A stretch of DNA of 64,000 nt from assembly GCF_000699445.3 (NCBI RefSeq), contig NC_067196.1:22895116-22959115 (forward strand), given 5' to 3'. This DNA is from Schistosoma haematobium. Lineage: Eukaryota > Platyhelminthes > Trematoda > Strigeidida > Schistosomatidae. This document shows positions 26,040 through 39,091 of this stretch, one piece after another (position 1 is the stretch's first letter; every line of letters starts with the position of its first letter). A program made the translations under genes and the position numbers. Under the pieces are notes generated by a model. That model saw nothing but the letters and a program-made list of their open reading frames with translations. It did no database searches and was not told where the DNA came from.

Positions 26040-28180
26040 ATTATTACTATCATTATACGTTATAAGAATTCACGGAGCTCTTCTAGGGCTATCGCCGGTC
26101 CCAAACTTGAATGTAGGAGGAAGGTTGTATATGCAGTTAGCTACCGCATCCCTCAGAAGAAAACTTAGCTAGAAAAACCCTAATCAGAAAAAACATTTAA
26201 ACCAGTTAAACTATATCTTAAGAGTTTAAAGGTTTTCGTTTAGAAGGGTTATGAGGCATATTGATAAAAACAGATTATCTAGGGATCGCGAGACTGACGT
26301 CCTTCTGACAACCAAAGAAATAATTTTCTTTGGTATAAGTATATGAAATGACCCAAGAATCTAGAAGACATGTACGTCCATTAAAATAGCGGCGGAAATG
26401 AAAAGATATAACATAGAAGTGTTTGGAGTAAGCGAGATTAATTTGATCCATTCTGAATAAAAAAGGTAATTTCAGGAGATCTGTTGTTATATTCTGGTCA
26501 TGGAAATAAGATACCCTGAACACACAAAGAGTTACAAAGAAGCTCGAAAAGCACTTAAAAATGAGAATCTCATGGATCCAGGATCATTAAACCATCCTTC
26601 AAAACAAAGATTTAAGGGATCACAATGAATGTTATCCAGTGTTATGCCCCTACCAATGATAGCAACGACGATGATAAAGATCAGTTTTATGAGAGGCTTC
26701 ATTGAATTGTAGAGAAATGGTCAGAAACAGACCTGTTCATGTTGAGGAGTGTCACGTCCTTGATCCATCTGCCAATAATGTATAGGATAGAACTTGTCTT
26801 GATCCAGTTTAATGCCTGGACACGATAGGCTAACAACTTCAACCTTGAGTCTCACAATGTGTGTACGATTTGTGACTAAACGGCATTGGGACCAAAACTA
26901 CTCTATCGCCTGATTGGTTGACGATATAATTAGTATGGATCATCAATTGAAACTGAAATGCCTGATGACTGAAGATTAAGGAGATCGAAAAGAAAAGAAC
27001 GAGAACAGAATGGCTGGTGTGGAAACGGAGTAACAATCAGGTTTGAGACAATTGAATGACGTTTTGCAAGTGAAGTGTTTACTGTATGGTTCTCACATTT
27101 TGCAAAGAGATTCTGTTTTTGGTTGCTCCCACTGGTGTCCTCGTTCACGACAGTAGGACCTGACGACATGCCACTGCGAAGATGCACCACGTTTTATTGA
27201 GAAAGATTTGCGAGGATGAAAAATTGATGACAGATTGCAGAGGGGGATATCTCATCAAGATAGCAAAGAGAAGAGATCAGAATAACTGTAAGAACCAGAG
27301 GGTCATTACACTACTATCGGTACCAGGAAACGTTTTCAACATAGGGTTGTAGAACTGCATGACAGACGCATTACAAGTGAGGACCGGTGTCAGGCAGGGC
27401 TAGTTACGTCCACTTTTTCTTTTTCCTCTAGTTACTGACTGGGTTATGAAGACCTCCACGTCCCAGGCGGAGCATGGAATACAATGAAAATCCTGGAAGC
27501 AGCTAGACATTTTGGACTTCGCATATGACCTAGCATATCTTCCCCATACACAGCAACAAATGCAGCAGAAACCTTTGCATCAGTAGGCCTCAACATACAG
27601 AAGCGAAGAAGCAAGATCTTCAAATACAGCTCCGAGAACACCAACCCAATTACACTTAATGGCGAAGCATTGGAAGAGATGGAATCTTTTACATACGTTT
27701 TCAGCACCATCAATAAAGAAGGAGGATCCGATGAAGATGTGACAGCAAGGATTAGCAAAGCAAGTGCAGCATTTCTGCAATTCAAAAACATATGGAACTG
27801 AGAACTGTCACTCAACACCAAAGTCAAAACTTTTAATGCAAGCGTCAAAAAAGTTCTACTGTATGGTTGTGAAACTTGGAGAACTACCACAACCATCATC
27901 AAAAATGTACAGGTATTTATCAACAGTTGTCTACGCAAGATAGTTAATATCCGTTGGCCGGACACCTTCAGTAACAACCTACTGTGACAGAGGATATATC
28001 AACTTCCAGATGAAGAGGAAATTAGGAAAAGACGTTTTTAGTAGATAGGAAATACATTAAGGAAATCATCAAACTGAATCACAAAGCAGGCTCTAATTTG
28101 GAATTCTCAAAGCGAAAGGGAACGAGGAAGATTAAAAAAACATTGCGCAGACATCAAAATATTGAACATAACTGTGGGAC
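26040..28180 (+). mobile_element. Ancient full-span RTE-type LINE copy (5' UTR, endonuclease, RT remnants)
   Basis: A 5'-UTR-like block at 26060-26190 resembles one at 50430-50530. Endonuclease traces follow: AAEMKRYNIEVFGVSEI near 26390-26440 and MNVIQCYAPTNDSNDDDKDQ near 26624-26690. RT traces include VRTGV near 27383 and MKTSTSQAEHG near 27447. C-terminal traces such as STPKSKLLMQASKK and GRTPSV follow in shifting frames. It has many stops, frameshifts and at least one deletion between the endonuclease and RT motif B. The protein order matches the younger copy at 59441-60475. Confidence 0.82.
26925..27175 (+). repeat. Dispersed repeat (also near 44825-45075 and, weaker, 37960-38140)
   Basis: GGATCATCAATTGAAACTGA, ACGAGAACAGAATGGCTGGT and the downstream GATTCTGT..GTGTCCTCGTTCAC blocks recur in the same order at 44825-45075. 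It sits between the endonuclease and RT remnants of the old LINE, so it is either a nested insertion or an unrecognised part of that element. Confidence 0.5.
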
Positions 28181-28239
28181 AACTTTAAAGGTAAACCCAG
28201 GACGGGTTTTACTGGAGATTTTTTGGTCAGTGGACTAGT

Positions 28240-28570
28240 GACTTATTTCAAGATGGCTTTCCTGGAATTCTAGTGAGAAGCCGTGACCACTGGAGTCCAA
28301 TCCGTGTCGAGGGGAGACAGGTATCTACCTCAGACAATGGATAGATGGTTGAGCGAAACCATTGAGGTTTGACACTAACGCCGTTGGATGCCAGCTCTGT
28401 GGTCTAGAAATTAAGCGTTCATATGCGAGACTGAATGTCTTGGGTTCGAGTTCCTTATGCAGGGTCGTGTATGCTCAGTGCTTAGGAGTCCCATGCTCGG
28501 ATGAAACAGTTGTCCAGCGTTTCCAGGTTTTCAATATTAATCTAACTTAGATCGACTCATGAATTCAACT
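28240..28570 (+). mobile_element. tRNA-derived SINE, family 2, with 5' extension, decayed hammerhead
   Basis: The 5' block GAGAAGCCGTGACCACTGGA and AGACAATGGATAGATGG is shared with the right arms at 30345 and 34630, followed by an A-box-like GTGGTCTAGAAATTAAGCG, B-box-like GGGTTCGAGTTCC and CAGTGCTTAGGAGTCCCATG. The core reads CTTAGGA (G5 to T), although GAAAC and a GTC triplet survive. It abuts the 3' end of the old LINE. Confidence 0.7.
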
Positions 28571-29210
28571 ATTAATTATTATTATTATTATTAAAATGAA
28601 TGTGTATATTGATTGTAAAAATAGTAATATTTTCATTTAATCTTATTTGATACATTTTTTTGTCTAACACTAAAGAAAAACATACGTCGATAATGAGAAG
28701 TAAATAACTTCTCTTGGCATTAATTTAATTCACTTAAACAAAACTGTAGAAATTCTAACTTTAGTTACATTGCTTTCCTTTGAAAATAATATACTATCAT
28801 TTATCAAACGACATAACGAGACTAGATTTTTCTTTTGACACACTGTAAAACAATAACAAAAAAAAAGCATAATCACAAACACAAAAGGAAAAAAGTCAAC
28901 ATTTGAATGACGATAGAACTGATCATAATCACGTTATTATGCCGTTTTTATTTTGACGAAACAATAAAATTTATTTTCTCTCATCTCCTACATGAAAGAT
29001 TTCCGTTGTTAAATAGTAGAAGTAATAATATTATTAGTCATAGAATGACTATCATTACTACTGTTATAAATGGTAATATAAGTGACATCGGTTGTAATCT
29101 AAAATTGTCTAGGAAATAATTAAAATATTTTTATTTCTCAAGAATACAACATTCACATAGATACTCCGGAAATAACAGAATTATTGTGTTTTAATGCTGA
29201 AATGAGATTT

Positions 29211-29227
29211 GTTATTATTATTATTAC

Positions 29228-29272
<45 letters not shown>
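29211..29272 (+). repeat. (ATT)n microsatellite
   Basis: An almost pure ATT tract with one interruption near 29227. There is no adjacent coding sequence. Confidence 0.9.
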
Positions 29273-30234
29273 GTCTGATCAAACTTAACTGAAAATGAAT
29301 AATGTGTGTTGTTTTCGAAAATTTTCAAATGTAACATTGATATTTTAGATTTTGTTCACTTAAACAAATTTCAATAAATTTGGATGTAACTATATGACTC
29401 GGTAGAGAATAATATTTACATACATAATTAACTCAAAGATGATACATAATTAATTGTAGAGTTGGATACTCTTTTTTTCAGATTTCAAATAGTTTTAGTT
29501 AATTGAAAATGATGATATACCTCTGTGTTATCCGATTATGTATGTGAAAACTTACTGGGTAAATTTCTGTAATTTGTAGAAATGAAGTATAAATCTCTAG
29601 TGAATAGATACCTCCTATTTTGAAAATAATATGACGGTGAATTATTCTAAATCGCTATTCCTAAGAATGTGTTAACTGTTCTGAGTTTTAAAAAACGGTG
29701 TGAAATTCTTCACATAAATTATGAAATTTTACTCAATAGACATGATGAGAACACCATTCATTGCTTTCTTTAACTATACAGAATGATGCTACGAAATACG
29801 TTTATGGGTTTGTTTCGTTATACGCCAAACATAACTGACTCTATAGGAACAGTTGAATTGATAAATACACATCGAATAAATGAATCTCATCAGTTTACTC
29901 TTATTTCATTGTTGTTCTCAGAAATATTTTTTGAGCAACATATCATAATTTCACTGATTTTATCAACTTTAAACTGTGAGTTTGTGAAAGTTTTTTTCAG
30001 TGGTTTTGGCAATTTTATGCTGCTCTTTACTTCAGTCATTTATTTTATTAGGGATAGAAGTAAATAACCTTTATGAAAGAATTTAGTTCCCTCCTTTACA
30101 ATGTCTTAAGAGCAAATAACTTTATTCTAGGGACTAAGCATTTAACCAAATTGTTTACTTTGTAACTAGACAGAGCTTCGAAAATGAGTTCATCGATCTA
30201 ACGGAGTTGAATATTCATAAATATTTCTTTTTAC

Positions 30235-30650
30235 CGGTATAGGTCGTTTCGCCCTAACACGGGACACCTCAACAGTGCGCATACACGGTTCTGCTCGTAG
30301 GATCCAAAATCAGGAACTTTGGTCTCGTCACCCTATAGCTGACATGATAAGAAGCCATGACGATTGTAGTTCAACCATGTCGGATGTGAGGAAGCTACTC
30401 ACCAAAGACAATGGAAAATGGTTGTACAATGTCGTGGATTGATTGACGTCAGACATCAACACTGTTAAATCACAGCTAAGTGGTCTAGACGTTACGCATT
30501 TGCGCGTGAAACTGAAAGTTCTGATTTCGAGTCCCGCGTGCAGGATTGTGTATGCACACTGTTGAGGTGTCTCATACTAGGACGAAATGGCCATCTAATA
30601 TTTCCAAGTTTTCAATAGTTGTTTAACATTGATTGTTTTACGAACTCAGT
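30235..30650. mobile_element. Head-to-head inverted dimer of family-2 hammerhead SINE
   Basis: The left arm (about 30235-30340) is in minus orientation: GCGCACTGTTGAGGTGTCCC, GGGCGAAACGACC. The right arm (about 30345-30650) is in plus orientation with the family 5' block, A-box-like GTGGTCTAGACGTTACGC, B-box-like TTTCGAGTCCCGCG, then ACACTGTTGAGGTGTCTCAT and GGACGAAATGGCC. Both hammerheads share the altered core TTGAGGT, so neither is likely active. That shared lesion suggests the arms came from one source. Confidence 0.65.
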
Positions 30651-32142
30651 AGAAACTTCTTTTTATTGTTGAATCTAATTTCATCTTTGATACAGTTTTT
30701 AAGTAGAGAATGATTTTTTTTGCATTCCTCTTTCATCTTAATGTTAGTCCCATGATGACCAACATTAAATTAGTCTAATAACTTCAGTAAATCATCGTTG
30801 TTTTTGGAACTATGAACATTTCGTCCGTATAATGGAGATAAAATCCCATCTCTTTTAGGACACTTTTCAACAGGGGCATTCTTGTTTTGTTAAAAAAATT
30901 TATACTTATCTAGCATCTTACCATAAGTTTCTTCAAAGAAGACATTCAGATTCCAGCTTTTATCTTATGGTATTTTTTGTAACCACTGTTTGAATGAATT
31001 CAATTCATTTAATAAAAAGAAAATTTTAAAAATGTTAAATTTTGTTTGTATCATTGAATTCATAAAATATAATTTGTTTTAATTATTCTAAATCCATTCA
31101 GGAGAATAATATAAATTTAAAGAGTCAAATATGAATGGTCTTATCAGTGATTTACAGGATTTACTTTCTTTATTCATTAGAGTTAATATCAAATTGTATT
31201 ATTTATCGTATCTGACTGTTGATGGGTTAGATAATAATTATTTATATATGTATATATGTGTATATCTTTATGAATTTAGTCTATCAGATATCATAAATCT
31301 ATGATCATCAAGGAATATATCAGAATAGTCACATACACACACATCCCCCCCCCAAAATTAATGAAATCAAGATTGTTTCATAATTACAAATAGTACATTT
31401 TATTTATCATACGCTACTAATGAAGATCAGTTAAGTCATATTTATAAAGTTAACATTGTCTGATTAATAAATAATAACCAAATTCATGTTTTCCTAATGC
31501 TTAAGGATGGTCGAATTCGATTTCAGTTTAACAGATCATTTGCTAAGTAATTGTGAAGCTGGATGATATACGTTCAAATCCCAATAAGAGAATCAATTCT
31601 ATACAATTTTATATAGTTGACAAATTTTGACTAGTACGAAATCTGAATACAAGGTTTCCTCCCTATTGGTTCTAACTGTCTAACGTATGCAACAAAATCA
31701 GATTGAATAATTTCTTATGACCACATGGTAATTCTGAAGAAAAGGTAGGTTTTCTAAATGAGTGAGTTGATAATCTACCTAAATGACCGAGTCATCATAC
31801 TTTCTTATAGGTTCATCTATCCATAAAGATAGATGCTTAAATCGTAAGCTTTGATACATGCATTTTCGTCTTTAGAGTTACTCACTGCTGACTGCCAGCA
31901 AAATTCCAGTCAATTTAAATGAAAATAATATATTTTGAATGAAAAACAATAATATCCAATTCGGATTACAAAATCCGTTTTAAAGAGTGTAGAGATAAGC
32001 CGAAAAAAAAGACAACCTAAAAGGAAACTGATTTAGTGGCTCGTGTATGTGTGTGTGTGCAAATACATTACCTATAAGTTTCTGAATATTGAGTTAAACA
32101 TATTGAAATTGCCAACTTTGAGAGAAATCTTTGTCCTTTTGG

Positions 32143-32183
<41 letters not shown>

Positions 32184-32242
32184 TATATATATATATAGAT
32201 ATAGATAGATAGATAGATAGATATAGATATAGATATAGATAT

Positions 32243-32324
<82 letters not shown>
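32143..32324 (+). repeat. (TA)n / (TAGA)n compound microsatellite
   Basis: About 180 bases of TA dinucleotide with a central run of GATA/TAGA tetranucleotide and hexanucleotide variants. Such tracts are length-unstable and often mis-sized in assemblies. Confidence 0.95.
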
Positions 32325-32328
<4 letters not shown>

Positions 32329-32969
32329 CGGAGAACAATCTTGGATACAGATGACTGAATGTCATACAAGTATTTTTGCATATATGAGTACAGTCACAAA
32401 GTGATTATTTATAAACATCATTCTATAGTGACGACAATTGAAAGATACAGTGATAATACCTATGTATGTCCATATAAAGGCTTATCATTGTTGTTATTAG
32501 TGACTTTATTCAATATTATATTTTTGGTGCAATATAGAATTCTGAGCACAAAGTATTTCATCAAGTTTCCTCTCCTTATTTCTTCATCTCTCCTGACGAT
32601 AAATATTGAGTTATCACCAGTTAGATGTTAGCAGTTCAGGAATCGAAATCTAAACAATGATCATTCTTTTCAATGCATATTGACATCCAACACAATGTTT
32701 CTGATTGTACTTTTTGTATATTGTACGGCGAACGATTGTAAACTTTTCATAAACGCGCCTAAATAGATTATCCGAATAAGGACCATAATGACGTGTTAAA
32801 GCAAACAAAAGATAGGTAACGTGTTGAGATATGTTGATGTCAGAAACAGGCAGCCCAGATATTCAAGCAGGCTTACAAAAGAGAATGACTTTAGAACCGT
32901 ACTACCAATAAATTCTTATACAGAATATAAATCCATGCCAAAAACTGAAAAATCTGTTCATCATGAAAA

Positions 32970-32988
32970 TATATATATATATATATAC
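32970..32988 (+). repeat. Short (AT)n tract
   Basis: An uninterrupted AT run within AT-rich intergenic DNA; no other signal nearby. Confidence 0.8.
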
Positions 32989-33215
32989 TCCGTAAATTAA
33001 CTAATTTCCCTTTATAAATTATTTACTTCTATATAACTGATTTGTTACTAGTGGAAAAATGAACGGGATAAAAATTCTCAAGATTATTTTCAACAGTCAT
33101 TCAAATTCACCTCCATCTATTTGTTTCTTTTCAACAGTGTCAGTCGAGAAATCGTTGAAAACTACAAAACTGTACTAATTGGATGCTAGTTAAAAAGACC
33201 TATCTGTAATGATAG

Positions 33216-33545
33216 GTGGATAGTGGTAAGCAGTGGAATTCAGGAAGCGCATATCGTCCTATTTGGGACTCGTTAGTTGGATGTACCTGTATCTCACAGT
33301 TGATATTCACTCTGGGACTCGAACGCAGTACCATTCGCTTCAAACACAATCGCGAAACGCGTGTCCTAGATTCCATTGCTAGCCACTACTATCCATCTTT
33401 GCTTAGAATGCTTGTGAATTAAGGCAATATCGAGGCAATACACACAGTATGCACATATGCCAATAAAAAACTGATCAATTGCAGTCTTTATCATCGATGG
33501 AAAGATTCAAGTAAACAATACCAAGTCAATTTATCTGTAATGAAT
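33216..33545. mobile_element. Sm-alpha-like SINE, two fragments in opposite orientation
   Basis: The minus strand of 33216-33335 carries the B-box-like TGCGTTCGAGTCCCAGAGTG and a hammerhead whose core is CTAACGA (33276-33270), with stem II GAGTCCCAAATAGGAC. From about 33341 the plus strand reads the 3' half of another unit: GCGAAACGCGTGTCCTAG, then TATCCATCTTTGCTTAG and TGCACATATGCCAATAAA. The switch in orientation lies near 33338. The hammerhead has G5 to A and a damaged GAAA box (GATA). Confidence 0.65.
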
Positions 33546-34394
33546 CTTGAAAATTATAAGAAGGTTAACGGAGTTCATATAATCTGTGTAAGTAATTAGT
33601 TTACCTGATAAAAGTATTTAACCATTAAGAGGTTAGAAGACAGACTGGGTCGATTTTTTTAAATTAAAAAACAGTCTCTACTGAGTCAAACTATGTTATA
33701 AATGTGTATTGAAGAAATAAGGTGTAGGAAATTTCTATGAGTACATATATTAAAAAGAACTAACGAAATATAATCATATTGCATGATTATAGCAGGGTGT
33801 CTCATTTGACCGTCGTGCCTTAATAATTTCGCACTAAATCAAGTCAGAGTTTTGGCATCACACTTGACATAAATACAAATATTAAATAATTCAAACTGTA
33901 AATACGCCGTTTATTACAAGATTTATTAATCAGCCTTAACTATGAATCTTTTGAGGGAGGTATTCAGGTCACAATTGACCTCCTGTAACAGGTCATTTTT
34001 AAAACTAATTATAGATATTTATTAGATTTTTACGAAAAGTGACTTAAAGTGAGAGATATTTTTATCTTAAATATTTTGGTTCTAAGTTTGTAGACAAACT
34101 TCTAATAGAACTTAATTTATTTTTAAACTGAATATAAATATTATTCAGGTTCTTCGATTTCTTCGTTTGTAACAACTGATCCTTATTACTACCTATTTGC
34201 TCATTATTCATTAAAATACGGACATAAAAGATCTGAGGTCATTCAATAGTTAGTCAAAAGTAACGTAATAGTATCATCACACTCACCAGCTGTCAAGAAT
34301 AAAGAACTCCTGGCTGAGCTTTTCGCATCATATGCACCTAACCAGGTGATTCAGGTCATTGTATTATTTTCAGTATAAGGATGTGGAGATTACT

Positions 34395-34900
34395 GAGTTT
34401 TATTTGAGATAATGAATCGATCGGTGTTGGACCACCATTCAAAACTTGGAGACATTGGACGGCCGTTTCGTCTTAACATGAGACTTCTCTACAGTGCGCA
34501 TCCATGATCCCACACGCGGGACTCGAACTAAGGACCATCGTTTTCTGATGCGAATGATCATCGTCTAGACCACTGGAAAATTATCGTGTGGCCACTAGTG
34601 ACTAGCCTCGATAAAAAATCCTTGGGGATTCGGTGAGAAGCAATGACCAGAGGAGTCACTCCGTGTCAGATGAAAGACAGTTACCCACCGAAGACAATGG
34701 AAGATGGTCATGCAATGTCGTGGATTGATTGAAGTCAGACATTAACACCGTTGAATCACAGCTGAGTGGTCTAAAGGTTAAGTATTTGCGCATCATGGTT
34801 TCGGGTCCCACGTGTGGATCCGTGTATGCTTACTGCAGAGAAGTCGTATAACATCTTGTGTTTCCAGGTTTTTAATGGTGGTCTAGTTTAGACCAGTTTG
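34395..34900. mobile_element. Head-to-head inverted dimer of family-2 hammerhead SINE
   Basis: The left arm (34395-34600, minus) reads GTGGTCTAGACGATGATC-like A box, TAGTTCGAGTCCCGCG, GCGCACTGTAGAGAAGTC, AAGACGAAACGGCCGTCC. The right arm (34600-34900, plus) reads CTTGGGGATTCGGTGAGAAG, AGACAATGGAAGATGG, an A-box-like GAGTGGTCTAAAGGTTAAG, and a decayed hammerhead. In the left arm the GAAAC box and GGCCGTC survive but the core is TAGAGAA. Confidence 0.65.
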
Positions 34901-35227
34901 TGATCGAAACTTAAAAAATTCTACAAGCTTCACAAATCGCTTCATGCTAAATAAAAAGATGTCAACTGATTTGGTTATTTTGAAATGATGTTTTTACAGA
35001 TATTTACTAAGTTCAATTTAGCACCAATTTACTCAGATATTTTTATAATTTTTTTCGGTTGTATGGGTTTGAATCGTCCCGTTACTTCTTTTAAGTACAG
35101 TAACTTTTTAGTCTATCCTACTGCATGTGGAATGGGTTCAGGAATAAACATTAATTCTGGGATAGCGATACATCCAAACAACTATCCCCAAAAAGAACGG
35201 AACGTGCTTCCTGTACTTAACTACTAG

Positions 35228-38200
35228 TCACTATCCAATTATACTTAAAAATTCCAGCTTTTTGCTTTTCCCACTTTCTGGTTGTCTGTTTATTTATCAA
35301 ATTCAGTGCCCAATAACATTTATCATCCATTTTGCTAGTAAACTACTTGAATACAAAATGTAAAAACGTGTAAGACAAAATTTTAAATTATTTTTGATCA
35401 ACGAAACTACAATACATTTCTGAAACAGATGAGAACGGTATGATAAGGAATTCTCCAAGCCAAATTTAATATTAACTTTTAAAAATTATCATAAATCTTT
35501 TGTCAGTCGAATTTCATTGTTCTGTTAATAAGTAGTGACAACAATTTGATGTCTGATAATATCACTTTTTTTCAAACACTTTGCCTACATATTTTTAAAA
35601 TTCGTACATATTAAATGATTATTTCATGGTTGACTTCACAGATTGATCTTAGTAAAACAACTATTAGAAACCAATAAGCACGTAACATCTGTTTAGTTAT
35701 AATATAAGGCTTCCCAGCATTACACACCCAGGACCCTATCTTCAACCGAACCCAAAACAGTCAGGTCTTTCGGAAAACGTTTAATTTTTTGATCACTAGT
35801 GAACATTTCTAACTTTTAACAATTTGTAATAATGAGTAATCATCTTCCAATGTTTTTATTGCATCTGAGCATGATCTTGGCACAATAACTGAAAAACCCG
35901 CAAATAGAATGACTTAATCAGGAATACGATGACGGTAGTTGGTGATTTGTTTGATGCTAAAAATTAATCAAAGATTAATATCTGAATATGTTAGTTTTTA
36001 TCTTATCTACGCTGATTGACAGATGCATTTGTCAGCATTAAACTGAGCAGCACTTGACACCAGTATATAAAATATCATAAAATTGAACGTTTTAGACTAA
36101 CAGGTACATTTAATAATGATTACTCTTTCCTGAAATGTCATTCTATATCGCAGACTATTGGGGAAAGGAAAGAATATCACAAGCTACTGATACTGCAGTC
36201 AGTTAGACTGTCGATGACCACATCAGTTGTTGGTAGCTAAATGCCACACACTTGACTGAACTCAACAAGTCACGGTTTATCACCTGCACTTCGGGAATTA
36301 CCACTCAAGGTTAGACATTAGTAAGCTTTTGATAATTTTTAGTATATAGGTGGATTGGAAAATTGTTTGCGATTCATCCCACCACCTTCGAAAAAAATTG
36401 ATTCACAGTGAAGATCATTATGTATAAGTTGACTTTACTGTGCTTGTACCCACATCAGTTAATTATCATCAAGTTACATTCTAGTTCTTGAATAATTTTT
36501 GTTTATTTGGTCAAACATTTCGTTACTTAAACATTGGAAATTGACTACTTTGAAGGGGGAAGCGCTTATATGACTATCAAAACATTTTTTTTCTAAATAG
36601 TGTTTTATGGTAATTAAGAACATTTGTGGCTCAGTAGGTGTGTTTCGGATGCGTTATGTTATTTGAAAAGAATAGTTTGGTTCTAAAGTCTTGATTGCCT
36701 TTCTTAAAAAAATCAGTGGCTACAATTTCCGAGAGGACAATCCTACTCTACAAGAGAGTGTCTCAGAAGTCATAAGCAAATTATTTTCAAAGTATAACAT
36801 TCAGGTCACTCATCAATAAACCGATATGTCAACGTCGATCCAATTTATTAGCCAACAAGATAAAGTATGAAAAATTCAAAGGTCAGTGATATGATTTAAG
36901 GGGGAACCAATCAAATTCAAGATATGAAGAACGGCAACTTAATTATGGAAAACAACCATTCAAATTTCAAGTCAATAAAACGAGCTTTCGGCTAGCTGTG
37001 GAAAACTTCGAATAAGTCACTGCTTCTAGAAGTATTTCCTAATGATATTGTATAAGATGATAATGCAAACATCACAGACCAACCAGATTACAGAACGCAA
37101 CATCTCTAAAAAATGCTTGTATTTGTATCCCTGTTATAATAATAAATAATTCAATCAAATCTTATACTATTGTCGTTACAGTCATGAATTAACTAAGTAA
37201 GAATCCAAAAGATTGTTCTTATGAATTAAGATTTTTCTAAATAAACAATTTAATCCTAAACAAGCCTTTTAATGGTAAATCCATGCTCCTAAAGTTCCAA
37301 GTAATTAACAGTTATTCAACATATGAGTTTCTATACTTTTAAAGCTCATTAAGAAAAATTTAGCATTCAATCTTAAGGAGGTGTTGTGTTATGCAGCGTC
37401 CGAAATCTGATACCGATACATAATGTGATACTTGCTAACCCTCCAAATGACTACTCGAGTGAGAACACAAGAGTGAACGAGAAAGTGTATTGGACTTCTG
37501 AATTGAATGTACAAATACTCATTCATATATATACCACTCTATCCTTAGGGAATTGACTCATTGACACCAATGACGTACACTTAGCTTTTAGGTCACTTCT
37601 GATTGCCATCGACTGACCTTTTGCTATTTCTGATTTACACTACATATCAGAAACATTTTATGCTTCTTACAATTTTTGATAATATATTCAGTAAAAATAT
37701 GTTAGTTTGAATATTAATTTTTCTAAAGTTGTAAGTACCTGATAATCGGTATAAAAATTCAAAATCAAATTAGTATTTTCAGTTGAAAATGAAGCATGTT
37801 TAATATGAATAAAGTAAATTCATTGTTTCACATTGTGAAAAACTAATAGCAGATAATTAGAACCTAACATTTTAACTAAATAATATAAATTTATTTAATT
37901 TTGTTAGATCCTCGTCAGTTGCTTTGTGGTGTATGTTAATTATATCGGCATAAGTAGTATACAACACTAGTCAGGAATAGAATGTCTGACAGCAGAAAGT
38001 TAGTAAGATCAAGAAGGAAAGAACGGGAACAGAAAGTAATTGGTATAGAAATGCATGAATATTAAAGTATGAGATGATTGACTGATATTTGCAAAAGGAA
38101 CAGTGATGTGTGGGCGAGAATGATAATGATTGGTTGTTTGCTTAATCAGACATGTAGATAGTCTGATAGGTGTTAGATGAGTTATATATTCCCTTATCCT

Positions 38201-38700
38201 TATTATTATTACTCACTTATTATTGATTGTTCATTGTCCTTGGATTGTGTCGGGTTTTTGGTGTGGAAATATATTTACGTTTTGGTCAGGCTAATCACAT
38301 GTTCTTGATCTGAGTTGTGTTGAAGTCCCGTAGAATAGACACTGGGAGGCAATCTTGTGTAGATATTCGTCTAAGGTAAATTAACATCCCATATGTGTAA
38401 AATTGGAAGTCCGACCTTTATAACATTAGACGAAATAAAACCGAGTGTTATAACAAACAGTCAACTTTAAAGCAAGTGATTGAACCTAGTGAAATAATAT
38501 GAATTCATATTCTAATAATCAAATAAATTATTTATGCTTTATTTCTTTCAAGATAATAAAGGGAAGAAACTATTGTTTTTTTATATATTTTGTTAAATGT
38601 TTACATTCACTATTATTCAAATACATTGCAACTAAGTATAATTCTATATCCATTACAATTATTACCTTTTTCCTGAATTTTTATTCGGATTAGTTATATT
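35228..38700. other. Intergenic: AT-rich, no gene seen
   Basis: No exon-like conserved peptide on either strand. It contains weak SINE-like debris near 35.7 kb and a partial copy of the 26925 repeat near 37960-38140. Nothing else can be supported. Confidence 0.5.
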
Positions 38701-38728
38701 ATAAACCGGATTATTATAGGCGGCCCGC

Positions 38729-39091
38729 TTGAGTATCTGGACTACCTGTTTCTGCCATCTAGATATTTCAACAAGTTATCTATTTTTGTTTGTTTTCATA
38801 TATATCATTATGTCTATTAATCGCATAACCTATCCTGGTGCATTTCTGAAAAGTGTACAACTTTTCGTTGTCAAAGTTACAAAAAGCCCAATAAGAGATA
38901 ATATGGTCGCTGGCAATATGCAGCAAAAAGAATATACATTATTCAGATGTTCATTTACTGGACTGCTAACATCTAACTGGCGATCACTCAATATTTATCG
39001 TCAGGATCGACCAACAAGTAAGAAACGGAAACTTGTTGAAATACTTTACGCTGAGAATTCTATATTGTACCAAAAATATAATATTGAATAA
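38729..39091 (+). CDS. Unrecognised open frame, possible 3' exon of an unknown gene
   Basis: This 120-codon frame begins near an ag-ending T/A-rich stretch (attattatag, about 38719). I do not recognise it. The first 35 residues are hydrophobic (LFLFVFIYIIM); the rest is mixed and charged (VKVTKSPIRDNM, RQDRPTSKKRKLVEILYAEN) with more balanced composition than its AT-rich flanks. Two AATAAA hexamers follow at 39125 and 39135, 34-44 bases after the stop. It could be a last exon, an old gene fragment or chance. Confidence 0.25.
   Translation: MSIWTTCFCHLDISTSYLFLFVFIYIIMSINRITYPGAFLKSVQLFVVKVTKSPIRDNMVAGNMQQKEYTLFRCSFTGLLTSNWRSLNIYRQDRPTSKKRKLVEILYAENSILYQKYNIE

Noticed and set aside
27444..27977. 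177-codon minus-strand frame
   Set aside because: Complement of the decayed RTE copy, with the same relation as at 59661-60443.
32072..32365. Long Ile/Tyr frame on the minus strand
   Set aside because: It is translation of a TA/TAGA microsatellite.
34985..35227. 80-codon plus-strand frame (VYPTACGMGSGININ)
   Set aside because: No recognisable family, splice context or poly(A) signal; probably chance.
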